DNA of 6,069 nt. Origin: Bacteroidales bacterium (lineage in GTDB: Bacteria; Bacteroidota; Bacteroidia; Bacteroidales; SMBSF77). Both the position numbers and the translations under genes were made by a program. The stretch lies in assembly GCA_021106655.1 (NCBI GenBank), contig JAIOTT010000035.1, positions 1-6,069 on the forward strand, given 5' to 3'. The notes under the pieces are model-generated. The model had not been told where the DNA came from. It did no database searches and saw only the letters and a program-made list of their open reading frames with translations. Below, one piece after another: positions 1 to 6,069 of the stretch; position 1 is the stretch's first letter; the number at the start of each line of letters is the position of its first letter.

Positions 1-2
1 AG

Positions 3-3000
3 AAACAATCCATAATAAATGATCAGTCCCTCGATTATTTATACTTCGATGGAGCTATCAATGATATGGCATATGGTAGCCTCCCCTTATATTTTGAGCG
101 ATTCTTTTATAGTGATGCAAATATTCAATCCACCTTCTTACTTAAGGATCTTGTGTTTGAACCTTTGAGAGCAGAAGAGCTTGAGGTAATAAGCTCTGAT
201 AGTAATTTCATTAAGACAGAAATTATTGTTAATTCTAAAACAGGGATTGACCGAAAACGGAGCTTCCAGAGTTTATCATTTATTCCTCTTAGAAAAAATC
301 CGTCAAACGGGAATTACGAAAAACTGCTTTCATTCAATATAATCATTCAAAAGGCTGACGCAAAGGAATCTTACAACAACAATAGCAAATTGTATAAAGA
401 ACATTCAGTTCTAAGCGAAGGGAAATGGTATAAAATTTCTTTGAATGAAACTGGCATCTACCGGATTACTGCAAATGACTTGAAAAATATGGGGATTGAT
501 CTTTCAGCTGTTGATCCGCGAAAAATTCGTATTTATGGAAATGGTGGAAGCATGCTTCCAGAAAATAATAGTGATTTTCGAGATGATGACCTTGTTGAAA
601 ATGCAATTATCGTACAAGGTGAAGATGATGGTGTGTTTGATGATAATGATTATATACTTTTTTATGGAGAATCACCTGATAGCTGGAAATATGATACGCT
701 TTCAGACCTGTTTTTCCATATAAAAAATCTATATTCAGATCATACTTATTATTTTATTAATGTTGATTCCGGAAATGGGAAAAGAATTCAAACGGAGTTC
801 TCCTCAATATTACCACAGACGCATAATATTAATAAATTTAATGATTATAGCTTTTATGAGAAGGATGAAAATAATCTGATAGGATCAGGAAAGCTCTGGT
901 TTGGTGAAGTATTTAATAGCGTAACTACTTATGAATTTCCCGTTTTCGCTTTTCCGGATATTGACAAAACATCAAATCTCACGATCAAAGTTTACCTGGC
1001 CGCAAGATCCTTCTCGAACAGTACCTTTTCTATTTTTGCAACCGGAATGCCTTCACCTCTAATAGCTCCAATTTATTATGTATCACAGGCACAGAATACA
1101 GATTATGCAAAAACAAAGCTGGTACAACAAACTTACCTTCCTTCCGACTCTGACATAGAAGTGAGCATTACCTATAACAAATCAACTCAGGGCGGGACCG
1201 GATGGTTGAATTATATTGAGTTAAATGCAACAAGGCATTTAATGTTTTCAGGCGATCAGATGCAATTTAGAAATTTTAATTGTATAGGGCCTGGAAATAT
1301 TTCAGAATTCATACTGTCAAATGCTTCAGCTTTGATAAATATCTGGGATGTCAGCAATCAACAAAATGTTAAACTTATTGACGCTAAATTGAATAATAAT
1401 GAGATGGCTTTTCGGGTTTTAACAGACTCATTAAAGGAGTTTATTGCTTTTAACACTAATTCTTTTTATGATATAGAGTTTGTTGGAGAGATTGAAAATC
1501 AAGATCTTCATTCTTTAGAGACAAGAGATATAATAATTGTATCTCATCCTGATTTTCTGAGTGAAGCAAAAAGACTGGCTGACATTCATTTGCTCTATGA
1601 TAATTTAACCTCTTGTATTGTCACCCCTGAACAGATTTATAATGAATTCTCCTCCGGCAGGCGGGATATTACAGCAATAAGGGATTTTGTAAAGATGTTG
1701 TACGATAAGGCTTCGATTGGTTCATTACCTCGTTATTTATTGTTGTTTGGAGATGGATCATATGATAATAAAAACAGGTTGAATACTAATAGTAATTTTA
1801 TACCAACTTACCAGTCAAATAGTTCTTTGCTTTCAACAGCAACTTTTGTTTCAGATGATTATTTTGGTTTAATGGATAATAATGAAGGGCCTAATGCAAA
1901 TGGCACAATTGATATTGGAATAGGCCGGCTACCCGTTCAGACAGAGGATCAAGCCAGGGCAATAGTAGATAAAATAGAACATTACCTAAGTCCTTCTGAT
2001 ACGATAGGTGTATTACCGGGAGAGATCGCAAGATATGGAGACTGGCGAAATGTGGTATGTTTTGTGGCTGATGATGAAGATGGAAACCTTCATTTAAATC
2101 AGGCTGAACATCTGACAAAGGTTATTGCAAACTCACACAAGTCATATAATATTGACAAAATATATCTCGATGCATATCCACAACAATCCACCCCGGGAGG
2201 TAACCGTTATCCTGAAGTTAATTTGGCTATTAATGAACGCATGAAAAAAGGCTCATTACTACTAAATTATATTGGACATGGCGGTGAACAGGGATGGGCA
2301 TCTGAAAAAGTCATTGAGATACCAGATATTAACAATTGGAGTAATTACAATTCTTTACCGGCCTTTTTAACAGCAACATGTGAGTTTAGCCGTTTTGATG
2401 ATCCCTGGCATACTACTGCAGGAGAATTAGTTATTTTGAATCCCAAAGGAGGAGGGATTGCAATATTTTCAACTACAAGAGTTGCTTTTGCTTCTTCGAA
2501 TTTTTCTTTGACTATAAGTTTATATAATTATATTTTCGAAAAAACAAATAACGAATACCCAAGGCTTGGCGACTTAATAAGAATAGCGAAAAATGATAAC
2601 AATAATGATGCAACCTTAAAGAACTTCATTTTACTTGGCGATCCGGCACTCAAACTTAATTATCCCGAGTATTCTGTTGTAACAAGCAAAATAAATAACG
2701 AGAACGTATTGATAGAAAATGATACATTAAGAGCTTTTGAACAAATTACTATTAACGGGTTTATTTCAGATCAAAATGAAAATATCATTTCTGATTATAA
2801 CGGGATTATTTATCCTGTTGTTTACGATAAAGCATCAGCAGTCTCAACTATGGGAAATGATAATAATGGTAATCCTGTTGTTTTTCAATTGCAAAATAGT
2901 ATATTATGCAAAACCAGGGCAAGTGTGAGTAATGGAGAATTCAGTTTTAGCTTTGTTATGCCAAAGGATATTAATTATAATTATGGCAAAGGGAAAATCA

Positions 3001-3749
3001 GTTATTATTCAGAGAATGGACAAATAGATGCAGGTGGATATTTTGATGGAATAATAGTAGGCGGAACAGAAAATAATGTTGAAGTTGATCTTGTTGGGCC
3101 TGAAATTAATTTGTTTATTAATGATACAAATTTTGTTTCCGGAGGGCTTAGCAATAAAGATCCGCTATTGTTGGCATATTTATATGATAAGAATGGAATA
3201 AATGCTATTAGTAATGGCATTGGGCATGAAATAATTGCGGTACTTGATGAAAATACAGAAAATACGATTTCCTTAAATCCTTTCTATCAGTCTGATCTTG
3301 ACAGTTACAAGAGTGGTAGTGTAATATATCCATTTTACGATCTAAGTGAGGGGATGCATAAGTTAAAAGTTAAAGCCTGGGATATGTTTAATAATTCATC
3401 TGAAGCGTATATTGAATTTTTTGTTAGCAGTCCCAATATGCTTGAACTTAATTATGTGATGAATTATCCTAATCCTTTTTTCGAAGAGACGAATTTTTAT
3501 TTCGACCATAACCAGGCAGGAGAGGAGCTGGAGATTAATCTTCAGATCTTTGCCATATCAGGGCAAGAGGTTTTAATGAAGAATTTTCAGATTATTACGG
3601 AAGAATATATCACGGAATTTTATAAATGGGATGGCAGGGATGATAATGGAAACAGACTCAATAAAGGTGTTTATGTGTATAGGATCATTGTAAAAAATGC
3701 TGAAGGATATCATAAGGCAGCATCGCAAAAATTAGTAATGCTGAAATAA
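3..3749 (+). CDS. porU: Type IX secretion system sortase PorU (C25 gingipain-family), 5'-partial
   Basis: This is the outer-membrane cysteine protease that removes the C-terminal signal domain of type IX cargo and links cargo to its surface anchor. The frame is open to the left edge with no stop, so the true start lies outside. The ATG at 66 is internal: family-like sequence (YFDGAIND) runs in-frame before it. 1248 residues are visible, numbered here from nt 3. An N-terminal beta-rich region carries the PorU-typical GKWYKISLNETGIYRIT (from 140) and IRIYGNGGSMLPE. The C25 domain spans about 506-886, with YLLLFGDGS (578), DIGIGRLPV (637), catalytic His759 in YIGHGG and catalytic Cys793 in TATCEF. 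The 34-residue His-Cys spacing is close to that of gingipains. From about 1153, NYPNPF opens a type IX C-terminal domain with FlgD-like WDGRDDNGNRLNKGVYVYRI, as expected for PorU. Both catalytic residues are present and I see no frameshift. porV follows after 84 bases. Another C25 CTD protease is less likely, given the N-terminal region and the porV neighbour. Confidence 0.95.
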   Translation, partial: KQSIINDQSLDYLYFDGAINDMAYGSLPLYFERFFYSDANIQSTFLLKDLVFEPLRAEELEVISSDSNFIKTEIIVNSKTGIDRKRSFQSLSFIPLRKNPSNGNYEKLLSFNIIIQKADAKESYNNNSKLYKEHSVLSEGKWYKISLNETGIYRITANDLKNMGIDLSAVDPRKIRIYGNGGSMLPENNSDFRDDDLVENAIIVQGEDDGVFDDNDYILFYGESPDSWKYDTLSDLFFHIKNLYSDHTYYFINVDSGNGKRIQTEFSSILPQTHNINKFNDYSFYEKDENNLIGSGKLWFGEVFNSVTTYEFPVFAFPDIDKTSNLTIKVYLAARSFSNSTFSIFATGMPSPLIAPIYYVSQAQNTDYAKTKLVQQTYLPSDSDIEVSITYNKSTQGGTGWLNYIELNATRHLMFSGDQMQFRNFNCIGPGNISEFILSNASALINIWDVSNQQNVKLIDAKLNNNEMAFRVLTDSLKEFIAFNTNSFYDIEFVGEIENQDLHSLETRDIIIVSHPDFLSEAKRLADIHLLYDNLTSCIVTPEQIYNEFSSGRRDITAIRDFVKMLYDKASIGSLPRYLLLFGDGSYDNKNRLNTNSNFIPTYQSNSSLLSTATFVSDDYFGLMDNNEGPNANGTIDIGIGRLPVQTEDQARAIVDKIEHYLSPSDTIGVLPGEIARYGDWRNVVCFVADDEDGNLHLNQAEHLTKVIANSHKSYNIDKIYLDAYPQQSTPGGNRYPEVNLAINERMKKGSLLLNYIGHGGEQGWASEKVIEIPDINNWSNYNSLPAFLTATCEFSRFDDPWHTTAGELVILNPKGGGIAIFSTTRVAFASSNFSLTISLYNYIFEKTNNEYPRLGDLIRIAKNDNNNDATLKNFILLGDPALKLNYPEYSVVTSKINNENVLIENDTLRAFEQITINGFISDQNENIISDYNGIIYPVVYDKASAVSTMGNDNNGNPVVFQLQNSILCKTRASVSNGEFSFSFVMPKDINYNYGKGKISYYSENGQIDAGGYFDGIIVGGTENNVEVDLVGPEINLFINDTNFVSGGLSNKDPLLLAYLYDKNGINAISNGIGHEIIAVLDENTENTISLNPFYQSDLDSYKSGSVIYPFYDLSEGMHKLKVKAWDMFNNSSEAYIEFFVSSPNMLELNYVMNYPNPFFEETNFYFDHNQAGEELEINLQIFAISGQEVLMKNFQIITEEYITEFYKWDGRDDNGNRLNKGVYVYRIIVKNAEGYHKAASQKLVMLK

Positions 3750-3798
3750 GCAATAAGTTTTTTTTCTGTTCGTTAATAACCCGTATTAATTAAAATAT

Positions 3799-3806
3799 TA
3801 TATTTG
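3799..3806 (+). promoter_or_regulatory. Bacteroidota -7 promoter element for porV
   Basis: TATATTTG matches the Bacteroidota sigma-factor -7 consensus TAnnTTTG exactly and is followed by CACAC. It ends 27 bases before the porV ATG, so transcription would begin only some 20 bases upstream of the start codon. I find no convincing -33 TTG at the usual spacing. The element suggests that porV, and ispF behind it, can be transcribed independently of porU. Confidence 0.65.
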
Positions 3807-3833
3807 CACACTCAAAATCTAAATAGTCTTTTC

Positions 3834-5051
3834 ATGATTAAATTATTCAAACAAAGGGCTTTACTTGTAATTATTGTTCTAATAATAGCACTAGTAAAAC
3901 TAAGTTATTCACAAAGCGGCCAAACTTCAGCCTTACTTGGTGATAAACTGAACACAATAACAACTGCTGTACCATTTCTGATGGTTGCTCCTGATTCAAG
4001 GGCAGGTGCAATGGGAGATGCGGGTGTTTCTACTACACCTGATATTAATTCACAGCATTGGAACCCGGCCAAATATGCTTTTATTGAAAAAGATATGGGT
4101 TTTTCTCTTTCGTATAGTCCATGGTTGAGAGCTTTGGTAAATGATATCAGCCTTGCATATCTTAGCGGGTATAAAAGGATTGATGATAATTCTACCATTT
4201 CAGCATCACTTTTATTTTTCTCGCTTGGAGAGATTGTGTTTAAGGATGCAGATAACCAATCCAGGGGAACTTTTACTCCTAATGAATTAGCCATAGATGT
4301 TGCATATTCAAGGAAGTTTTCAAAACATCTTTCAATGGCGGTAGCCGGCCGGTATATTTATTCAAATCTCACACAGGGCCAGTTTGTTGGAGGAGCAGCA
4401 ACTCATGCCGGGAATTCTGTTGCAGCAGATGTCGCATTATATTACCAAAAAGAATTCAGATGGAAAAGTGGAGTTAAAGGCCAATGGGCACTTGGAGCAA
4501 ATATCTCAAATATTGGAGCAAAAATCTCATATTCTGAAAATGTTGAAAGCGATTTCATTCCAACAAATTTAAGAATAGGTCCTTCATTTACTCTTGACCT
4601 TGATGATTACAATCGACTTACTTTCACCTTTGACCTGAATAAACTATTAGTGCCAACCCCACCTATATGGTCCTTTGATTCTATTAAAAATGAATATGTT
4701 GTTCTTCCCGGAAACGGAAAAGATCCCAGGGTTGGTATAGTTACAGGAATGATACAATCATTTTATGATGCACCCGGTGGTTTTAAAGAAGAAATGCAGG
4801 AGATCAATATTGCAGTGGGAATGGAATATTGGTATGATAAACAATTTGCTATCAGGGCTGGCTACTTCCATGAAAATAAATACAAAGGGAATCGTAAATT
4901 CTTCACACTCGGTGCAGGCTTTAAATATAATGTTTTTGGTTTGGACTTTGCCTACCTTATTCCTGTTGATCAACGTAATCCCCTTGAAAATACACTCAGG
5001 TTTACTTTGTTGTTTGATTTTGATGCATTCAGAGCTCAGGATACACAGTGA
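3834..5051 (+). CDS. porV: Type IX secretion system outer-membrane protein PorV (LptO)
   Basis: PorV is a FadL-type outer-membrane beta-barrel of the type IX secretion system. It collects cargo from the translocon, hands it to the attachment complex and holds PorU at the surface. The ATG at 3834 gives 405 residues, a normal size for the family. A signal peptide follows: a basic start (MIKLFKQR), a hydrophobic core (ALLVIIVLIIALV), and likely cleavage after Ser26 in SYS|Q. The family signature TTAVPFLMVAPDSRAGAMGD lies at residues 43-62, followed by VSTTPDINSQHWNPAKYAF at 65-83. The rest reads as alternating amphipathic strands, and the last strand (NTLRFTLLFDF) lies close to the C terminus, as expected for a barrel. 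An in-frame TTG at 3804 would add ten residues, but it falls inside the -7 element and in front of the signal peptide, so I reject it. The stop overlaps the ispF ATG by one base. Confidence 0.95.
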   Translation: MIKLFKQRALLVIIVLIIALVKLSYSQSGQTSALLGDKLNTITTAVPFLMVAPDSRAGAMGDAGVSTTPDINSQHWNPAKYAFIEKDMGFSLSYSPWLRALVNDISLAYLSGYKRIDDNSTISASLLFFSLGEIVFKDADNQSRGTFTPNELAIDVAYSRKFSKHLSMAVAGRYIYSNLTQGQFVGGAATHAGNSVAADVALYYQKEFRWKSGVKGQWALGANISNIGAKISYSENVESDFIPTNLRIGPSFTLDLDDYNRLTFTFDLNKLLVPTPPIWSFDSIKNEYVVLPGNGKDPRVGIVTGMIQSFYDAPGGFKEEMQEINIAVGMEYWYDKQFAIRAGYFHENKYKGNRKFFTLGAGFKYNVFGLDFAYLIPVDQRNPLENTLRFTLLFDFDAFRAQDTQ

Positions 5052-5530
5052 TGAAAATTCGAATCGGCTTTGGCCTGGATATTCATAAGCTAGAGTTAGA
5101 TACCGATTTCTGGTTGGGCGGCATAAAAATTCCTTATATAAAAGGAGCGGTCGGCCATTCTGATGCGGATGTTTTAATTCATGCAATTTGTGATGCGCTT
5201 CTTGGAGCAGCTAACCTTGGTGATATTGGCTCCCATTTTCCTGATGATTCTTTAGAATATATAGATATTGATAGTAAGATTTTATTGAAAAAAGTTGTCG
5301 GTATCTTGAATAAGAATAACTATACTATTAATAATATTGATTCTACAATAGTATTACAAAAACCCAAAATTTCTCCATATATTTCCAAAATGAAAGCTGT
5401 ACTGGCTGAAACAATGTCAGTATCACAATCTGTAATTTCTATTAAAGCAACAACTACCGAAACATTAGGATATGAAGGACGCGAAGAAGGGATCTCTGCA
5501 TATGCAGTGGTATTGATACAGAAAATGTAA
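5051..5530 (+). CDS. ispF: 2-C-methyl-D-erythritol 2,4-cyclodiphosphate synthase IspF
   Basis: IspF is a cytoplasmic homotrimeric enzyme of the non-mevalonate (MEP) isoprenoid pathway. It cyclises CDP-methylerythritol 2-phosphate to methylerythritol 2,4-cyclodiphosphate, releasing CMP (EC 4.6.1.12). The 159 residues equal the usual family length. Metal ligands are visible as Asp10 and His12 (GFGLDIH) and His44 (SDADVLIHAICDALLGA). The conserved GHSDAD (35-40) and LGDIGSHFPDD (56-66) motifs are present. So is the C-terminal signature IKATTTETLGYEGREEGISAYAV, here split as IKATTTETLGYE and GREEGISAYAV. No key residue is missing. The ATG at 5051 shares its A with the porV TGA stop (TGATG), which suggests translational coupling. 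A GTG one codon earlier is in frame but lies entirely before that overlap, and ATG is the better choice. I see no clear terminator directly after the TAA stop. Confidence 0.97.
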   Translation: MKIRIGFGLDIHKLELDTDFWLGGIKIPYIKGAVGHSDADVLIHAICDALLGAANLGDIGSHFPDDSLEYIDIDSKILLKKVVGILNKNNYTINNIDSTIVLQKPKISPYISKMKAVLAETMSVSQSVISIKATTTETLGYEGREEGISAYAVVLIQKM

Positions 5531-5617
5531 CTAATTAGTGTCTGTCTCTAAACTATAGTTTTGTTTAAATCGCAGATAAAATCCTAAATTCTAAGCTCTG
5601 ATCCCGAAGGCATTTTT

Positions 5618-5651
5618 AATTTCTAATTGCTCTAATGTCAAATTTCTAATT
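5618..5651. repeat. AT-rich short direct repeats downstream of ispF
   Basis: AATTTCTAATT occurs twice (5618-5628 and 5641-5651), 23 bases apart, with related words nearby (AAATTCTAAG near 5587, TCTAATG at 5631). Together with 5531-5617 this fills the space between ispF and the gene remnant. I see no coding frame, RNA gene or strong terminator in 5531-5685. Such low-complexity AT-rich words are common in Bacteroidota intergenic DNA, and their role here is unknown. Confidence 0.4.
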
Positions 5652-5685
5652 AACAAACAATTTACAATACTCAATGAACAAAGAA

Positions 5686-5830
5686 GGCTTCTTAACTGGT
5701 CTCACATCTTACTAATTGCTAGATTAGTGGATTGGTAATATTCCTTGGGAGGAATCTTTTTGCAAAACTTTATTATCTCTTCACCAAAAATTGCTGTTCT
5801 TTCCTCAAGGTCACAGATATTTGATTTGTA
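5686..5830 (-). pseudogene. Decayed four-helix-bundle (S23 / 23S rRNA intervening-sequence type) protein gene
   Basis: On the minus strand the frame through 5812-5744 reads DLEERTAIFGEEIIKFCKKI then PPK, which matches the start of the four-helix-bundle / S23 family (PF05635-type) as I remember it. Skipping one base near 5744 (AAGGAAT to AAGAAT) restores the next family segment: NITNPLI, an amber stop at 5721-5719, QLVRCETS, an ochre stop at 5694-5692, then EA. Family members read roughly NPLISQLVRSGTSIGANYCEA here, so the GANY part also looks deleted. The remaining C-terminal half is absent. No start codon sits just before the conserved part. An ATG at 5887 is in frame only because the stem-loop at 5836-5876 happens to be open. 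One insertion, two stops, an internal deletion and a lost 3' half make it dead. The family's function is poorly known. The assignment rests on recall of the family consensus. Confidence 0.8.
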
Positions 5831-5835
5831 ATTAA

Positions 5836-5876
5836 AAGGGACGTCATCCCTGAAGAATGATGGGATGGCGTCCCTT
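5836..5876. repeat. 15-bp stem-loop (REP-like palindrome or terminator)
   Basis: AAGGGACGTCATCCC (5836-5850) and GGGATGGCGTCCCTT (5862-5876) pair over all 15 positions around an 11-base loop. One pair is G-U if + strand RNA is made; on the minus strand the same position is an A-C mismatch. Each arm is also nearly palindromic by itself (GGGA...TCCC), as in paired REP elements. On the minus strand the stem is followed by TTTTAAT, a weak terminator tail. The + strand side has only CCCTTAATA. It sits immediately upstream of the gene remnant. It could be a REP-like element or a terminator, and I cannot decide which from one copy. Confidence 0.75.
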
Positions 5877-5917
5877 AATACATGCATAAAAAGGTAATCA
5901 AGAAAACAGAAAAATAA

Positions 5918-5951
5918 TTGGGATTTGGAGTTTGAGATTTATTTTGACATT
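5918..5951. repeat. G/T-rich degenerate short-period tract
   Basis: The tract consists of loosely repeated seven-base words (GGGATTTG, GAGTTTG, AGATTTA) and runs into TTTTGACATT. It has no coding signal. It lies at the right end of the putative cassette, opposite the AT-rich repeats at the left end, and its last bases overlap the right inverted-repeat arm. Confidence 0.3.
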
Positions 5952-5960
5952 AGTCACTCA

Positions 5961-5979
5961 GTGCGACAAAATTCCGCAC
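5961..5979. promoter_or_regulatory. Small inverted repeat GTGCG-N9-CGCAC, possible operator
   Basis: GTGCG at 5961-5965 and CGCAC at 5975-5979 form a 5-bp inverted repeat with a 9-base spacer. It is a GC-rich island in AT-rich DNA. It lies 16 bases upstream of a + strand -7 element and just downstream of a minus-strand one, where a repressor or activator could act. The arms are short, so chance is a real alternative. Confidence 0.25.
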
Positions 5980-5981
5980 AA

Positions 5982-5989
5982 CAAATATA
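5982..5989 (-). promoter_or_regulatory. Minus-strand -7-like promoter element
   Basis: The + strand CAAATATA reads TATATTTG on the minus strand, a perfect TAnnTTTG and identical to the porV element. It would drive leftward transcription toward the gene remnant. No clear -33 element is seen, and a motif this short is expected about once by chance in this intergenic region. Confidence 0.25.
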
Positions 5990-5994
5990 AATAA

Positions 5995-6002
5995 TAACTT
6001 TG
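5995..6002 (+). promoter_or_regulatory. Plus-strand -7-like promoter element for a gene beyond the window
   Basis: TAACTTTG matches TAnnTTTG exactly. Transcription would start near 6008 and run off the right edge. The remaining bases, 6003-6069, contain no credible start codon followed by an open frame: the ATG at 6017 meets TAA after two more codons. They would be leader sequence for a gene outside the window. A usable -33 element is not obvious. Confidence 0.35.
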
Positions 6003-6069
6003 TAGAAATAACAGGTGATGAGACCTTAATTGCAACTGGAGCTCACAAGCCCACACATTAGTTTAGGCA

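Larger units (their letters stand above)
5632..5953. mobile_element. Possible decayed 322-bp cassette bounded by 11-bp inverted repeats
   Basis: CTAATGTCAAA at 5632-5642 recurs as its exact reverse complement, TTTGACATTAG, at 5943-5953. Between the arms lie a broken four-helix-bundle gene and a 15-bp stem-loop, and the next three genes to the left are intact. This could be a small inserted element with terminal inverted repeats. No target-site duplication is visible and no transposase is present. In AT-rich DNA of this length an 11-bp inverted repeat is uncommon but not impossible by chance, so this stays a hypothesis. Confidence 0.25.

Noticed and set aside
3718..3765. CAGCAT/ATGCTG inverted repeat at the end of porU followed by a run of eight T (3758-3765), as a porU terminator
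   Set aside because: The stem has only six pairs with a 14-base loop, it lies inside the coding region, and the T run starts 14 bases after the stem, too far for a normal intrinsic terminator.
3905..4294. A 129-codon minus-strand open frame opposite the 5' part of porV
   Set aside because: It overlaps the strongly conserved PorV signature region and has no signal of its own.
4758..5186. A 142-codon open frame on the minus strand across the end of porV and the start of ispF
   Set aside because: It lies wholly opposite two well-supported genes, resembles no family I know and spans a conserved gene junction, so it is a shadow frame.
5550..5570. AAACTATAGTTT palindrome followed by TGTTT just after ispF, as a terminator
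   Set aside because: As RNA it can form only a four-pair A/U-rich stem, too weak to stop transcription. It is likely chance in AT-rich DNA.
5674..5715. A 13-codon + strand frame starting ATGAACAAAGAAGG
   Set aside because: It is very short, runs antisense to the decayed gene, and has no conserved feature or promoter nearby.
5711..5728. ACTAAT-N6-ATTAGT inverted repeat
   Set aside because: It is a six-pair A/T-rich stem inside the gene remnant and is explained by the former codons of the NPLI-QLV region.
6010..6069. SAM riboswitch-like words (TGATGAGACC...TTGCAAC) in the leader after the 5995 promoter element
   Set aside because: A SAM-II fit lacks a proper P1 stem (only CAG/CTG pairs) and the 3' GCTAAA element. 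SAM-I features such as ATCAAGAG are absent. The window also ends too early to test it.

Overview
The window looks like Bacteroidota chromosome, most likely class Bacteroidia and perhaps Bacteroidales, though I cannot place it lower. Three things point there: an AT-rich composition, a perfect Bacteroidota-type -7 promoter element (TAnnTTTG) ahead of the second gene, and the adjacent type IX secretion genes porU and porV, a system confined to this phylum group.

Layout. Bases 1-3749 hold a gingipain-family (C25) sortase, PorU, cut at its 5' end by the window edge. It is followed by an 84-base gap with a promoter, porV (3834-5051), and ispF (5051-5530), whose ATG shares one base with the porV stop (TGATG). 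All three genes are on the + strand. Bases 5531-6069 hold no intact gene. This stretch contains AT-rich short repeats, a decayed minus-strand remnant of a four-helix-bundle (S23 / 23S rRNA intervening-sequence type) gene, a strong 15-bp stem-loop, and two back-to-back -7-like elements beside a small inverted repeat. An 11-bp inverted repeat (CTAATGTCAAA) brackets the remnant and the stem-loop, so the whole may be a dead 322-bp inserted cassette.

How the genes work together. PorU and PorV belong to the outer-membrane attachment complex of the type IX secretion system. PorV is a FadL-like barrel that receives cargo from the translocon and anchors PorU at the surface. PorU removes the C-terminal signal domain of cargo and joins cargo to its surface anchor. 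IspF is an unrelated housekeeping enzyme of the MEP isoprenoid pathway that appears to be co-translated with porV.

I found no undescribed defence or secretion system here. The most unusual part is the 3' intergenic region, where the remnant can be read through one inserted base and two stops, and where the stem-loop and flanking inverted repeat suggest an unrecognised small element.
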